64,000 nt of DNA, from assembly GCA_014529385.2 (NCBI GenBank), contig CM043959.1:7104026-7168025 (forward strand), written 5' to 3'. Position numbers and translations under genes: made by a program. The notes beneath the pieces were generated by a model. The model made no database searches, was not told where the DNA came from, and was given only the letters and a program-made list of their open reading frames with translations. This document shows positions 39,250 through 51,499 of the stretch, in pieces (position 1 is the stretch's first letter; every line of letters starts with the position of its first letter). This stretch comes from Adiantum capillus-veneris (Eukaryota > Streptophyta > Polypodiopsida > Polypodiales > Pteridaceae).

Positions 39250-42200
39250 CTTGGGCTAAAACCTTTATAACACAAGAAATAGTAAATTGGGCGAGTGATT
39301 TACCTCTACCCAAAACCATCCACGCTATTAGAGTAGAGATAGGATTATTCAATAGAGCTAGCTTTGACAGGGGTGGACCTTCAAACCACCTTGGGCTAAA
39401 ACCTCCATAACACAATGGTTAATAGGTTGGGCAAATGATGGACTTCTGTCCCAAACCCTCCATGGTAGTAAACATAGTAGCTACACCGCATGCACACCTT
39501 GATCTTCAAACAAAAGAGATAGCTTCTTTCAATAGATCAAACTTCATCAGGTGGCGAACCTTCAAACCACCTTAGGCTAAAACCTCAATAACTTAATGGA
39601 TAGTAGGTTGAAAAAGTGTTGGACCTCTACCCCAAACCATCAACATGATCAAAGTAGAGATAGGACTATTCAATGGAGCTAGCTTGGATAGGTGATGGAC
39701 CTTCAAACCACCTTGGGCTAAAACCTTCATAAAAAAATGGTTAGTAGGTTGGACAAGCTGTGGACCTCTGTCCCAAACCATCCATGGTAGTAAACATAGT
39801 AGTAACACTCCATTCATAGATTGACCTTCAAACCACCTAGGGCTAAAACCTCCATAACCCAATGGATAGTAGGTTGGACAAGCGGTGGACCTCTACCCCA
39901 AACCATCCATGGTAGTACACATAGTAGATACACTCCATTCACACATTGAACTTCAAACAATAGAGATAGCTTCTTTCAATAGGGCTAGCTTGGATAGGTG
40001 GTGGACCTTTAAACCACCTTGGGCTAAAAACTTTATAACACAAGGGATAGTAGGTTGGACAAGTGGTGGACCTCTGCCTTAGACGAGCCATGGTAGTAAG
40101 CATAGTAGCTACACTCCATTCACGCATTGATCTTCAAACAATAGAGATAGTACTATTGAATAGTGCTAGCTTGGAGAGATGGTGGACCTTCAAACCACCT
40201 TAGGCTAAACCCACCATAACAGAAGGGATAGTAGGTTGGACAAGTGGTGGACCAATGTCCCAAACCATCCATGGTAATAGAGATAGTATTTACACTCCAT
40301 TCACACATTGACCTTGAAATAATAGAGATAGCTTGAACAGGTGGGCCACCTTCACACCACCCTGGGCTAAAACCTCCATAACACAATGGATAGTATGTTG
40401 GACAAGTGGTGGACCTCTACCCCATACTATCCACGATAATAAATCTAGTAGGTACACTCCATTCACCCATTGACATTCAAATAATAGAGATAGCTTCTTT
40501 CAATAGAGCTATCTTGAAACCACCTTGTGCTAAAGCCTCCATGACACAATGCATAGTAGGTTGGACAAGTGGTGGACCTCTTCGCCAAACCATCCATTGT
40601 TAGTAAAGAAAGTAGCTAGACTCCATTCACACATTGACCTTGAAACAATGGAGATAACTTATTTCGATAGAGCTAGATTGAACAGGTGGTGGACCTTCAA
40701 AAAACCTTGGGCTAAAACTTCCATAACACAATGGATAGTAGGTTGGACAAGTGGTGGACCTCTACCCCAAACCATCCATGTGATGAGACTAGAGATAGAA
40801 CTATTCAACAGAGCTATCTTGGATAGGTGGTGAACCTTCAAACAACCTTGGGCTAAAACCTCCATAACACAATAGATAGTAGGTTGGACCTCTGCCCCAA
40901 ACCATCCATGGTAGTAAAAAAAAGTAGCTACACTCCATTTACACATTGAGCTTCAAACAATAGAGATAGCTTCTTTGTAAGAAGCTAGGTTGGACAGGTG
41001 GTGGACCTTGAAACAATCTTGGGCTAAAACCTTTATAACACAATGGATAGTAGGTTGGACAAGTGGTGGAACTTTGCCCCAAACCATCCGTGGTAGTAAA
41101 CAAAGTAGCTACATTCCATTCACACACTGACTTTGAAACAATAGAGATAGCTTTGTTCAATAGATCTAGCTTGGATAGGTGGTGGACCTTCAGACCAACC
41201 TGGGCTAAAACCTATAGAACACAATGGAAAGTAGGACAAGTGGTGGACCTCTACCCCAAACCATCCATGGTAGTAAACATAATAGCTACACTCCATTCAA
41301 AAATTGACCTTCAAACAATAGAGATAGTTTTTTTCAATAGAGCTAGCCTAGACAGGTGGTGGACCTTCAAAACACCTTGGACTTAAACCTCCACAACACA
41401 ATGGATGGTAGGTTGGACAAGTGGTGGATCTCTACCCCAAACCATCTATGGTAGTAAAGATAGTAGCTACACTCCATCCACACATTGACCTTCAAACAAT
41501 AGAGATAGCTTCTTTAAATAGATCTAGCTTGGATAGGTGGTGGACCTTCAAACCGCCTTGGGCTAAAATCTCCATAACACAATGGATAGTAGGTTCGAAG
41601 GGTGTTGGACCTCTAACCAAAACCATCCATGCTATCAAAGTAGAGATAGGACTATTCAATAGAGCGAGCTTGGACAGACGGTTGACCTTCAAACCACATA
41701 GGGCTAAAACCTGCATAATACAATGGCTAGTAGGTTGGAGAGGTGATGGTCCATTACCCAAACCATCCATGGTACTAAACATAATAGTTACACTCCATTC
41801 ACACAATGACCTTAAAATAATAGAGATAGCTTTTTTCAATAGAGCTAGCTTGGACAGGTGGTGGACCTTCAAACCAGCTTGGGTTAAAACCTCAATAACA
41901 CAATGGATAGTAGTTTAGACAAGTGTTAGACCTCGACCCCAAACCATCCACGCTATAAGAGTAGGGATTGGACTATTCAATAGAGCTAGCTTGGACAGGT
42001 GGTGGACCTTCAAACCACCTTCGGCTAAATCCTCCATAACATAATGGTTAGTAGGTTAATCAAGTAATGGACCTCTGTCCCAAATCCTCCATGGTAGTAA
42101 ACAAAGTAGCTAGACTACATTCACACTCTAACCTTCAAACAATAGTGATAGATTGTTTCAATAGAGCTAGCTTGGACAGGTGGTGGATCTTCAAACAACC

Positions 42201-42500
42201 TTGGGCTAGAACCTCCATAACAAAATGGTTAGTAGGTTGGACAAGTGGTGAACCTCTATTCCAAACCATCAATGGTAGTAAACATAGTAGCTCTACTCCA
42301 TTCACACATTGACCTTCAAACAATAGAGATAGCTTCTTTTAATAGATCTAGCTTGCATAGGTGGTGGACCTTCAAACCACCTTGGGCTAAAAGCTCAATA
42401 ACACAATGGATAGTAGGTTGGAAAAGTGTTGGACCTCTACCCCAAACCATCGACGTCATCAGACTAGAGATAGGACTATTCAATAGAGCTACCTTGGGCA
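39250..42500. repeat. Satellite higher-order module, copy 1
   Basis: The succession of monomer variants here is repeated from 43375 on, in the same order and with the same rare variants. Examples are the '...taatagagatagtatttac' unit at 40270/44395 and the '...gggccaccttcacaccac' unit at 40342/44467. The offset is 4124-4125 bases at 39271, 39423 and 40251, and about 4197 at 41411, after one ~73-base length difference. Confidence 0.85.
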
Positions 42501-43374
42501 GGTTATAGACTTTCAAACCACCATGGGCTAAAATCTCCATAACACAATGGTTAGTAGGTTGGACAAGTACCCCTAACCATCCAAGTGATCAGACTAGAGA
42601 TAGGACTTTTCAATAGAGCTAGCTTGGACGGTTGGTGGACCTACAAACAACCTTGGACTAAAACCTCAATCACACAATAGATAGTAGGTTGGACAAGGGG
42701 TGGAACTCTGTTCCAAACCATCCATGGTAGTAAAAAAAGTAGCTACACTCCATTCACACATTGACCTTGAAACAATAGAGATAGCTTCTTTCAAAGGAGC
42801 TAGCTTGGACATGTAGTGGACCTTCAAACAATCTTGGGCTAAAACCTCCATAACACAATGGATAGTAGGTTGGACAAGTAGTGGACCTTTACCCCAAACC
42901 ATCCATGTAGTAAACAAAGTAGCTACACTTCATTGACACATTGACAATAGAGATAGATTTGTTTAATAGATCTAGTTTGGATAGGTGGTGGACCTTCAAA
43001 CTAACCTGGGCTAAAACCTCCAGAACATAATGGAAAGTAGGTTGGACAAGTGGTGGACCTTTGTCCCAAACCATCCATGGTAGTAAACATAGTAGCTACA
43101 CTCCATTCAAAAATTGACCTTCAAACAATAGAGATAGCCTTTTTCAATAGAGCTAGCTTGGATAGCTTGGATAGGTAGTGGATCTTGAAACCACCTTGGA
43201 CTTAAACCTCCATAACATAATGGCTAGTAGGTTGGACAAGTGATGGTCCTCTGCCCAAACCATCCATGGTAGTAAACATAGTAGTTACACTCCATTCACA
43301 CATTGACCTTCAAACAATAGAGATAGCTTCTTTCAATAGAGCTACCTTGGATGGTGGTGGACCTTGAAACCACC

Positions 43375-46300
43375 TTGGGCTAAAACCTTTATAACACAAG
43401 AAATAGCAACTTGGACAACTGATTGACCTCTACTTAGAACCATCCACGCTATTAGAGTAGAGATAGGATTATTCAATATAGCTAGCTTGGACAGGTGGTA
43501 GACCTTCAAACCACCTTGGGCTAAACCCTCCATAACACAATGGTTAGTAGGTTGGACAAGTGATGGACCTCTGTCCCAAACCCTCCATGGTAGTAAACAT
43601 AGTAGCTACACTTCATGCACACATTGATCTTCAAACAAAAGAGATAACTTCTTTCAATAGATCAAACTTAATCAGGTGGTGAACCTTCCAACCACCTTGG
43701 GCTAAAACCTCAATAACACAATGGATAGTAGGTTGGAAAAGTGCTAGACCTCTACCCCAATCCATCAACATGATCAGACTAGAGATATGACTATTCAATA
43801 GATGTAGCTTGGACAGGTGGTGGACCTTCAAACCACCTTGGGCTAAAACCTTCTCAAAAAAATGGTTAGTAAGTTGGACAAGTTGTGGACCTCTATCCCA
43901 AACCATCCATGGTAGTAAAAATAGTAGTAACACTCCATTCACAGACTGACCTTCAAACCACCCAGGGCTAAAACCTCCATAACACAATGGATAGTATGTT
44001 GGACAAGCGGTGGACCTCTACCCCAAACCATCCATGGTAGTACACATAGTAGATACACTCCATTTACACATTGAACTTCAAACAATAGAGATAGCTTCTT
44101 TCAATAGGGCTAGCTTGGACAGGTGGTGGACCTTCAAACCACCTTGGCTAAAAACTTTATATCACTAGGGATAGTAGGTTGGACAAGTGGTGGACCTCTG
44201 CCCTAGACCAGCCATGGTAGTAAGCATAGTAGCTACACTCCATTCATGCACTGATCTTAAAACAATAGAGATAGGACTATTCAATAGTGCTAGCTTGGAC
44301 AGGTGGTGCACCTTCAAACCACCTTGGGCTAAACCCACCATAACACAAGGGATAGTAGGTTGGATAAGTGGTGGACCTATGTCCCAAACCATCCATGGTA
44401 ATAGAGATAGTATTTACACTCCATTCACACATTGACCTTGAAATAATAGAGATAGCTTGAACAGGTGGGCCACCTTCACACCACCTTGGGCTAAAACCTC
44501 CATAACACAATGGATAGTATGTTGGAAAAGTGGTGGACTTCTACCCCATACTATCCGTGGTAGTAAAAATAGTAGCTACACTCCATTCACACATTGACCT
44601 TCAGATAATAGAGATAGCTTCTTTCAATAGAGCTAGCTTGAAACCACCTTGTTCTAAAGCCTCCATGACACAATGGATAGTAGGTTGGACAAGTGGTGGA
44701 CCTCTTCCCCAAACCATCCATGGTTAGTAAAGAAAGTAGCTACACTCCATTCAAACATTGACCTTGAAACAATAGAGATAACTTATTTCAATGGAGCTAG
44801 CTTGAACAGGTGGTGGACCTTCAAACAACCTTGGGCTAAAACCTCCATAACACAATGGATAGTAGGTTGGACAAGTGGTGGACCTCTACCCAAACCATCC
44901 ATGTGATGAGACTACAGATATGACTATTCAATAGAGCTATCTTGGATAGGTGGTGAACCTTCAAACAACCTTGGGCTAAAATCTCCATAACACAATAGAT
45001 AGTAGGTTGGACCTATGTCCCAAACCATCCATGGTAGTAAAAAAAGTAGCTACACTCCATTCACACATTGACCTTCAAGTGGTGGACCTCTGCGCCAAAA
45101 CATCCATGGTAGTAAAAAAAGTAGCTACACTCCATTCACACATTGAGCTTCAAACAATAGAGATAGATTCTTTTGAAGAAGCTAGCTTGGACAGGTGGTG
45201 GACCTTCAAACAATCTTGGACTAAAACCTCCATAGCACAATGGATAGTAGGTTGGAGAAGTGGTGGACCTTTGCCCCAAACCATCCGTGATAGTAAACAA
45301 AGTAGCTACACTCCACTCACACACTCACTTTGAAACAATAGAGATAGCTTTGTTCAATAGATCTAGCTTGGATAGGTAGTGGACCTTCAAACCAGCCTGG
45401 GCTAAAACCTATAGAACACAATGGAAAGTAGGACAAGAGGTGGACCTCTGTCCCAAACCATCCATGGTAGTAAACATAATAGCTACACTCCATTCACAAA
45501 TTGACCTTCAAACAATAGAGATAACTTTTTTCAATAGAGCTATCTTAGACAGGTGGTGGACCTTCAAACCACCTTGGACTTAAACCTCCACAACACAATG
45601 GATAGTAGGTTGGAAAAGTGGTGGATCTCTACCCCAAACCATCCATGGTAGTAAACATAGTAGCTACACTCCATTCACACATTGACCTTCAAACAATAGA
45701 GATAGCTTCTTTCAATAGATCTAGCTTGGATAGGTGGTGGACCTTCAAACCGCCTTGGGCTCAAACCTCCATAACACAATCGATAGGAGGTTGGAAAAGT
45801 GTTGGACCTCTAACCAAAACCATCCACGCTATCAGAGTAGAGATAGGTCTATTCAATAGAGCGATCTTGGACACGTGGTTGACCTTCAAACCACATAGGG
45901 CTAAAACCTGCATAATACAATGGCTAGTAGGTTGGAGAGGTGATGGTCCATTACCCAAACCATCCATGATACTAAACATAGTAGTTACACTCCATTCACA
46001 CATTGACCTTAAAATAATAGAGATAGATTTTTTCAATAGAGCTAGCTTGGACTGGTGGTGGACCTTCCAACCACCTTGGACTAAAACCTCAATAACACAA
46101 TGGATAGTAGTTTAGACAAGTGTTAGACCTCGACCCCAAACCATCCATGCTATAAGAGTAGGGATAGGACTATTCAATAGAGCTAGCTTGGATAGGTGGT
46201 GGACCTTCAAACCACCTTCGGCTAAATCCTCCATTACATAATGGGTAGTAGGTTAATCAAGTAATGGACCTCTGTCCCAAAACCTCCATGGTATTAAACA

Positions 46301-46640
46301 AAGTAGCTAGACTCCATTCACACTCTAACCTTCAAACAATAGTGATAGATTCTGTCCCAAACCATCAATGGTTAGTAGGTTGGACAAGTGGTGGACCTTT
46401 GTCCCAAACCATCAATGGTAGTCAACATAGTAGCTCTACACCATTCACACATTGACCTTCAAACAATAGGACAGGTGGTGGACCTTTAAACCGTCTTGGG
46501 CTAAAACCTCAATAACACAATGGATAGCATGTTGGAAAAGTGTTGGACCTCTACCCCAAACCATCCACGTGATCAGACTAGAGATAGGAATAGATTCAAT
46601 AGAACTAGCTTGGACAGGTAGTGGAACTTCAAACCACCTT
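43375..46640. repeat. Satellite higher-order module, copy 2
   Basis: The partner of 39250-42500. About 1 kb of array lies between the two copies. Copy 2 has an extra ~73 bases around 45063-45120. Confidence 0.85.
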
Positions 46641-48763
46641 GGACTAAAACCTTCATTACACAATGATTAGTAGGTTGGACAAGTGGTGGGCCTCTGTCCC
46701 AAACCATCCATGGTAGTAAACATAGTAGCTACACTTCATTCACAGATTGACCTTCAAACTACATAGGGCTAAAACCTCCATAACACAATGGATAGTAGGT
46801 TGGACAAATGGTGGACCTCTACCCCAAACCATCCATGGTAGTAAACATAGTAGTTACTCTCCATTCACACATTGACCTTCAAAGAATAAAGATAGCTTCT
46901 TTCAATAGAGATAGCTTAGACATGTGGTGGACCTTTAAACCACCTTGGGATAAGAACTTTATAACACAACGGATAGTAGGTTGGACAAGTGGTGGATGTC
47001 TGCCCCAGACCATGCATGGTAGTAAACATATTAGCTACACTGCATTCACACATTGACCTTCAAAAAATAGAGAAACGACTATTGTAAATAGAGCTAGATT
47101 GGATAGGTGGTGGACCTTCAAACCACCTTGGGCTAAAACCTTCATAATACAAGGGATAGTAGGTTGGACAAGTTGTGAACCTATACCCCAAACCATCCAT
47201 GGTAATAGAGATAGTAGCTACACTCCATTCACACATTGACCTTGAAACATTAGAGATAGCTTAAACAGGTGGCCCAAATTGAAACCACCTTGGGCTAAAA
47301 CCTCCCTAACACAATGGATAGTAGGTTGGACAAGTGGTGGACCTCTATCCCATACTATCCATGGTAATAAACATAGTACTTACACTTTATTCACACATTG
47401 ACCTTCAAATAATAGAGATAGCTTCTTTCAATAGAGCTAGCTTGGACAGGTGGTGGACCTTAAAACAACCTTGGGCTAAAACCTCCATAACACAATGGAT
47501 AGTAGATTGGAAAAGTGGTGGACCTCTCCCCCAAACCATCCATGGTAGTAAAAAAAGTAGCTACACTCCATTCACATATTGAGCTTGAAACATTAGAGAT
47601 ATCTTTTGTCAATGGAGCTAGCTTGAACATGTGTTGGACCTTCAAACAATCTTGGGCTAAAACCTCCATAACACAATTGATAGTAGGTTGGACAAGTGGT
47701 GGACCTCTACCCGGAACCATCCATGGTAGTAAAAAAAGTAGCTACACTCCATTCACAGATTGAATTTGGAACAATAGATATAGCTTTGTGCAATTTATCT
47801 AGCTTGGACAGGTGGTGGACCTTCAAACCAACCTTGGCTAAAACCTCCAGAACACAATGGATAGTAGGTTGGACAAGTGGTACCATCCATGGTAATACAT
47901 CTAGTAGCTACACTCCATTCACAAATATGACCTTCAAATAATAGAGATAGTACTATTCAATATAGCTAGCTTGGACAAATGGTGGACCTTTAAACCACCT
48001 TGGTCTAAAACCTCCATAACACAATGATTAGTAGGTTGGACAAGGGGTGGACCTCTGTACCAAGTCATCCATGGTAGTAAACATAGTAGCTACACTCCTT
48101 TCACACATTGACCTTGAAACAATAGCGATAGCCTCTTTCAATAGATCTAGCTTGGATAGGTGGTGGACCTTCAAACCACCTAGGGCACAAACCTCCATAA
48201 CACAATGGATAGTAGGTTGGACAAGCGGTGGACCTCTTCCCCAAACCATCCATGCTAATAGACATAGTAGCTACACTCCATTCACACATTGACCTTGAAA
48301 CAACATAGATAGCTTGTTTCAATAGAACTATCTTGGACAGGTGGTGGACCTTTAAACCACCTTGGGCTAAAACCTCCATAACACAATGGATAGTAGGTTG
48401 GACAAGGGGTGAACCTATGCCCCAAACCATCCATGGTAGTAAACATAGTAGCTACATTCAATTCACATGTTGACCTTGAAACAATAGAAATAGCTTGTTT
48501 CAATAGAGATACCTTGGAAAGGTGGTGTACCTTCAAGTCACCTTGGGCTAAAGCCTCCATAACACAATGGATAGTAGGTTGGACAAGTGGTGGACCTTTG
48601 CCCTAAACCATTCATGCTAATAGACATAGTAGCTACACTCCATTCACAGATTGACCTTGAAACAATAGAGATAGCTTGTTTTAGTAGAGCTAGCTTGGAC
48701 AAGTGGTGGACCTACAAACCACCTTGGAAGTAGGTTGGACAAGTGGTGGACTATATTATTTAG

Positions 48764-48786
48764 TAACAACTGAATTTTTTTTTCCA
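48764..48786 (+). promoter_or_regulatory. Splice-acceptor-like sequence at the satellite edge
   Basis: AACTGAATTTTTTTTTCCAG: a branch-like CTGAA, a run of nine T, then CCAG, with an open coding-like frame starting right after it. It has the look of a plant intron 3' end. If it is real, the satellite lies within or replaced the upstream intron. Confidence 0.5.
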
Positions 48787-51490
48787 GGAAGAGGGGAAAG
48801 CCCAAGCGATTAAGCGTATATCAAGCATTAGTACAATGCATTTACATTCAACATAATGGTAGGATTAACAAAAATGCCTTTAAGAGTCTAAAGAGCCACC
48901 TTCTTTTGTATGTTACAAGGGTGGCTGTCTCAATTGACTATACTTGCAATGATAAAAGGAATTGGTATCTGGATATACATGGTGTGGAGGGTGCACAATT
49001 TCATAAGCTGCATCTATTTATTGCAAAGAAAGAGAATGACAGTCTATTTGAAGATGTTGGCTAAGTAGTGGAAGCCTCTATATCTACAGTTGATGGTCAT
49101 CCACAGGTAGAATGCATTGATATTGTAGTCCCAATGAATCAAGAATTCCAATTATCTCCAGGAGCATATGCATTTTCACACATGTCTCAAAATAAAGATG
49201 AGACAATGTTTTCTCAAGGATGGAAGATTGAAGAGTCACCTCAAGGTGTCACAACAGATCAAATTCAAAGTTCCATCATAGCCACACTACAGGGAAAGAA
49301 GGTGAAAGCTTCACGACCACCTATAAACAAGAAAGTCAAAGTGCAAAAAGTAGCACCTAAGGAGACTAGTTCTATTTTGGATGTAGACAATGCATCTCTA
49401 GCATCCTCAACACAAGGTTCAACGTCCAAGATGAGAATTGTGGATCCAGAAGATCTAGAGGCAGAGGCCATGAAAGGACAAGAAAAAGATACAGGTGGAA
49501 TGAATAAGTATATAACCTATTTCCCTTTCCAATATAAGGAGTTTGATATCCCTATTCAAAATTGTTGGCTGGCTCCTGATCACTATAATGTACGTATTAT
49601 TGATGGAAAACATGCTGAAAGCATGCTATTTGGATTTTCCTAGAGTACAACTAAGCCTGCAAAGTGTGCATATTTAATGCCTGTTCAAAATGCAAAGGCA
49701 AAGAAGGGTACACCTTTGGCAGCAGAAGAGGTACAAGAGGGCAAACTACAAGATTATCATTATTGGATTCTTGATGGCCAACATTCAATTTATGCCGTAA
49801 AAGTTTTTCTTCACAATGAACAAAAAAACAATGAGCTTTTTCAAAGATTGATTGACGTGTATAAATTTTGAAAGTCTCGTATTGTTGTAAATACTCCTCC
49901 AATGGTTGCAACTGCTATATCTACAATTGCAAATGATGAGGCTAAAGCATTGTATGTGAAGCAACCTTATAGTCAAATATTGTGGCATTTGCGAAGTCAA
50001 TGGATCTATTCAGGCTGGCCATCAAGGGTAGTAACTGGAGTTGCAGAGGGACAATTGCAGAGGGACATATATCTCGTGCTGGATGGGATATAAGTGTCTT
50101 TCTTCTTCTTTATTATTGTCTTTAATTGAACACTTGCGTTCAATCTTCTCATTGGTGTATATTTCTTTCTAGACTTTTCTTCGATTAGCAAGAATGAGTG
50201 CAGGAGGAAGTTGGATTGCTAAACAGGCATACATGGTTACATATTCTGATCGAGTTTATGATTGTTGGCTAGAAATTATTAAAAGGCTTGAGGAGGAGAA
50301 CAAGAAACCCTCGGTCTTGAGGAATCAAAGGTAGAGATCATTCAAGAAGAAATTAAAGATGAGAAGATTTTATTGTCAAGGAGTGCAAAAGATGGCGATG
50401 TAATTGATATGTATGATCGAGTCAAGCAACTCAAACAAGACAAACTCATTCAAGACGCACTCCTTGAAGGCTTCAATGCTTTGAAGAGTCATCACCATGT
50501 AAAGATTATGAGGAAATACTCAGCATGTATAACATCAATGATGCATTTTATAAAACCATTCTAATGCTATGTGAGCAATGGCTCAAAAATAGCTTGAAGC
50601 ATGGAACAAAGAAAATGGATTTTCCGGGATAAAGCTATAAAATACATGCAATGGGCAATTCAACTTCACAAGGAGAAAATGGAGTCTCTTGATTTTCCAT
50701 GATCCATCTATGTGGTGAACCTACAGATGGAAGGAAATCTCTACTTGAAGCGCCACTTCAACAACCAAATTCCCATTGGCTTCTGCATTTTAGACTTGAC
50801 AAAACACTATGGGAACAACTTGTAGTGGAGTGAGCAGATATTTAGCAATGCTTTGGATGGGATGTTGGCTATTTTTGGAAGCTCAATTGATCCTGGATTT
50901 GTGTTTCTTACATTTATAGATTCTCTAAACTCACAAAATTGCAATGTGCATTCCAGAGTATGGGAGATAATGTGAGCTACCATTGCTGTGGTGTCTTGCA
51001 TCACTTTCCATTAGCACCTTGCAAAGGAGCAATTCAATTCCTTGTGGTTATTGCCTTCATGGGACAAGGTAATGCATTTGAAGACCTAGGAAGGAGATCA
51101 AAACAACATCCCTTGCCAATTGATTGTTCTTTGCTTCAAGTAGAAAATGAAGGCATGTCAGATTTGCAATATTTGGAAGCCAAAAAAAGAGTTTTTGTCA
51201 AGCACTACATTCATACATACTGTTTTGAAGATCGCAAGCTTGTAGATCTCCTTAGTGATGGCTCTCTGGTTGCACAAGAAGGATTACAATAAAAAAACGA
51301 TGTCATCTGCTTAGTTGAGAGCGTGCAAGAGTAAGGAACCTTAGCAACCAGGCTTCTCGAATTTGCTAAGGCCCATGCTGATATAGAAAAGTGGGCTAGC
51401 CTTCAAGATCAACAACCTACTTTGCAATTAGTTGATGATGTGCCCATCAGAGAAGAGATTTCTCCACAAGAAGAAGAAGGAGAATAAGAC
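48787..51490 (+). pseudogene. ParB-like / DNA-methyltransferase-like gene relic with an intron
   Basis: I do not recognise a named plant family. After the acceptor-like CCAG one long frame runs with a handful of interruptions to about 50093. It begins with a basic segment (KRGKPKRLSVYQALVQCIYI), then a helix-poor region rich in serine and lysine, then YFPFQYKEFDIPIQNCWLAP. Next comes YHYWILDGQHSIYAVKVFL, whose DGQH block is the hallmark of ParB/Srx-type nuclease-like domains (DGxHR). After a likely intron (50094-50172) the frame resumes with ARMSAGGSWIAKQAYMV and coiled, charged stretches. The end (50940-51290) has GAIQFLVVIAFMGQG and KLVDLLSDGSLVAQEGLQ, like motif I (D-x-F-x-G-x-G) of beta-class N4C/N6A DNA methyltransferases, where motif I lies late. 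A glutamate-containing stretch (about 51300) follows. Origin as host gene, captured bacterial/phage gene or mobile element is open. It looks decayed. Confidence 0.5.
50094..50172 (+). other. Likely spliceosomal intron (79 nt)
   Basis: GTGTCTTTCTTCTTC opens it, TTTCTTTCTAG closes it, and it is T-rich throughout. It sits between two coding-like segments of the ParB-like relic. The size is typical of short plant introns. Its presence means the gene has lived in a eukaryotic genome and is not raw bacterial contamination. Confidence 0.6.
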
Positions 51491-51499
51491 CAACCTCCT

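Larger units (their letters stand above)
32655..48755. repeat. Satellite array with A (~181 bp) and B (~140 bp) monomer forms
   Basis: A 16-kb head-to-tail array. Form A starts CCATCCATGGTAGTAAACAT and measures 181 bases where I counted it (45639 to 45820). Form B starts CCATCCACGCTATCAGAGTA, lacks ~41 bases of the left half and measures 140 (45820 to 45960). Both share the right half with GCTAGCTTGGACAGGTGGTG, CCTTGGGCTAAAACCTCCAT and GTAGGTTGGACAAGTGG. I estimate about 90-95 units. Forms A and B often alternate, giving a 321-bp dimer. Frames of up to 165 residues on both strands come from the repeats and are not genes. The array is interrupted once by a TIR element (33298-34050). Confidence 0.97.

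Noticed and set aside
32655-48755. Dozens of 60-165-residue frames on both strands, some with a repeated WWTFKPPWAKTSITQWIVGW pattern
   Set aside because: They come from the satellite monomer, are open on both strands alike, change with monomer form and have no start context or known domain.
32655-48755. Regularly spaced repeats that could suggest a CRISPR array
   Set aside because: The repeats are contiguous ~140- and ~181-base monomers with no unique spacers, in a plant-like genome. It is a satellite.
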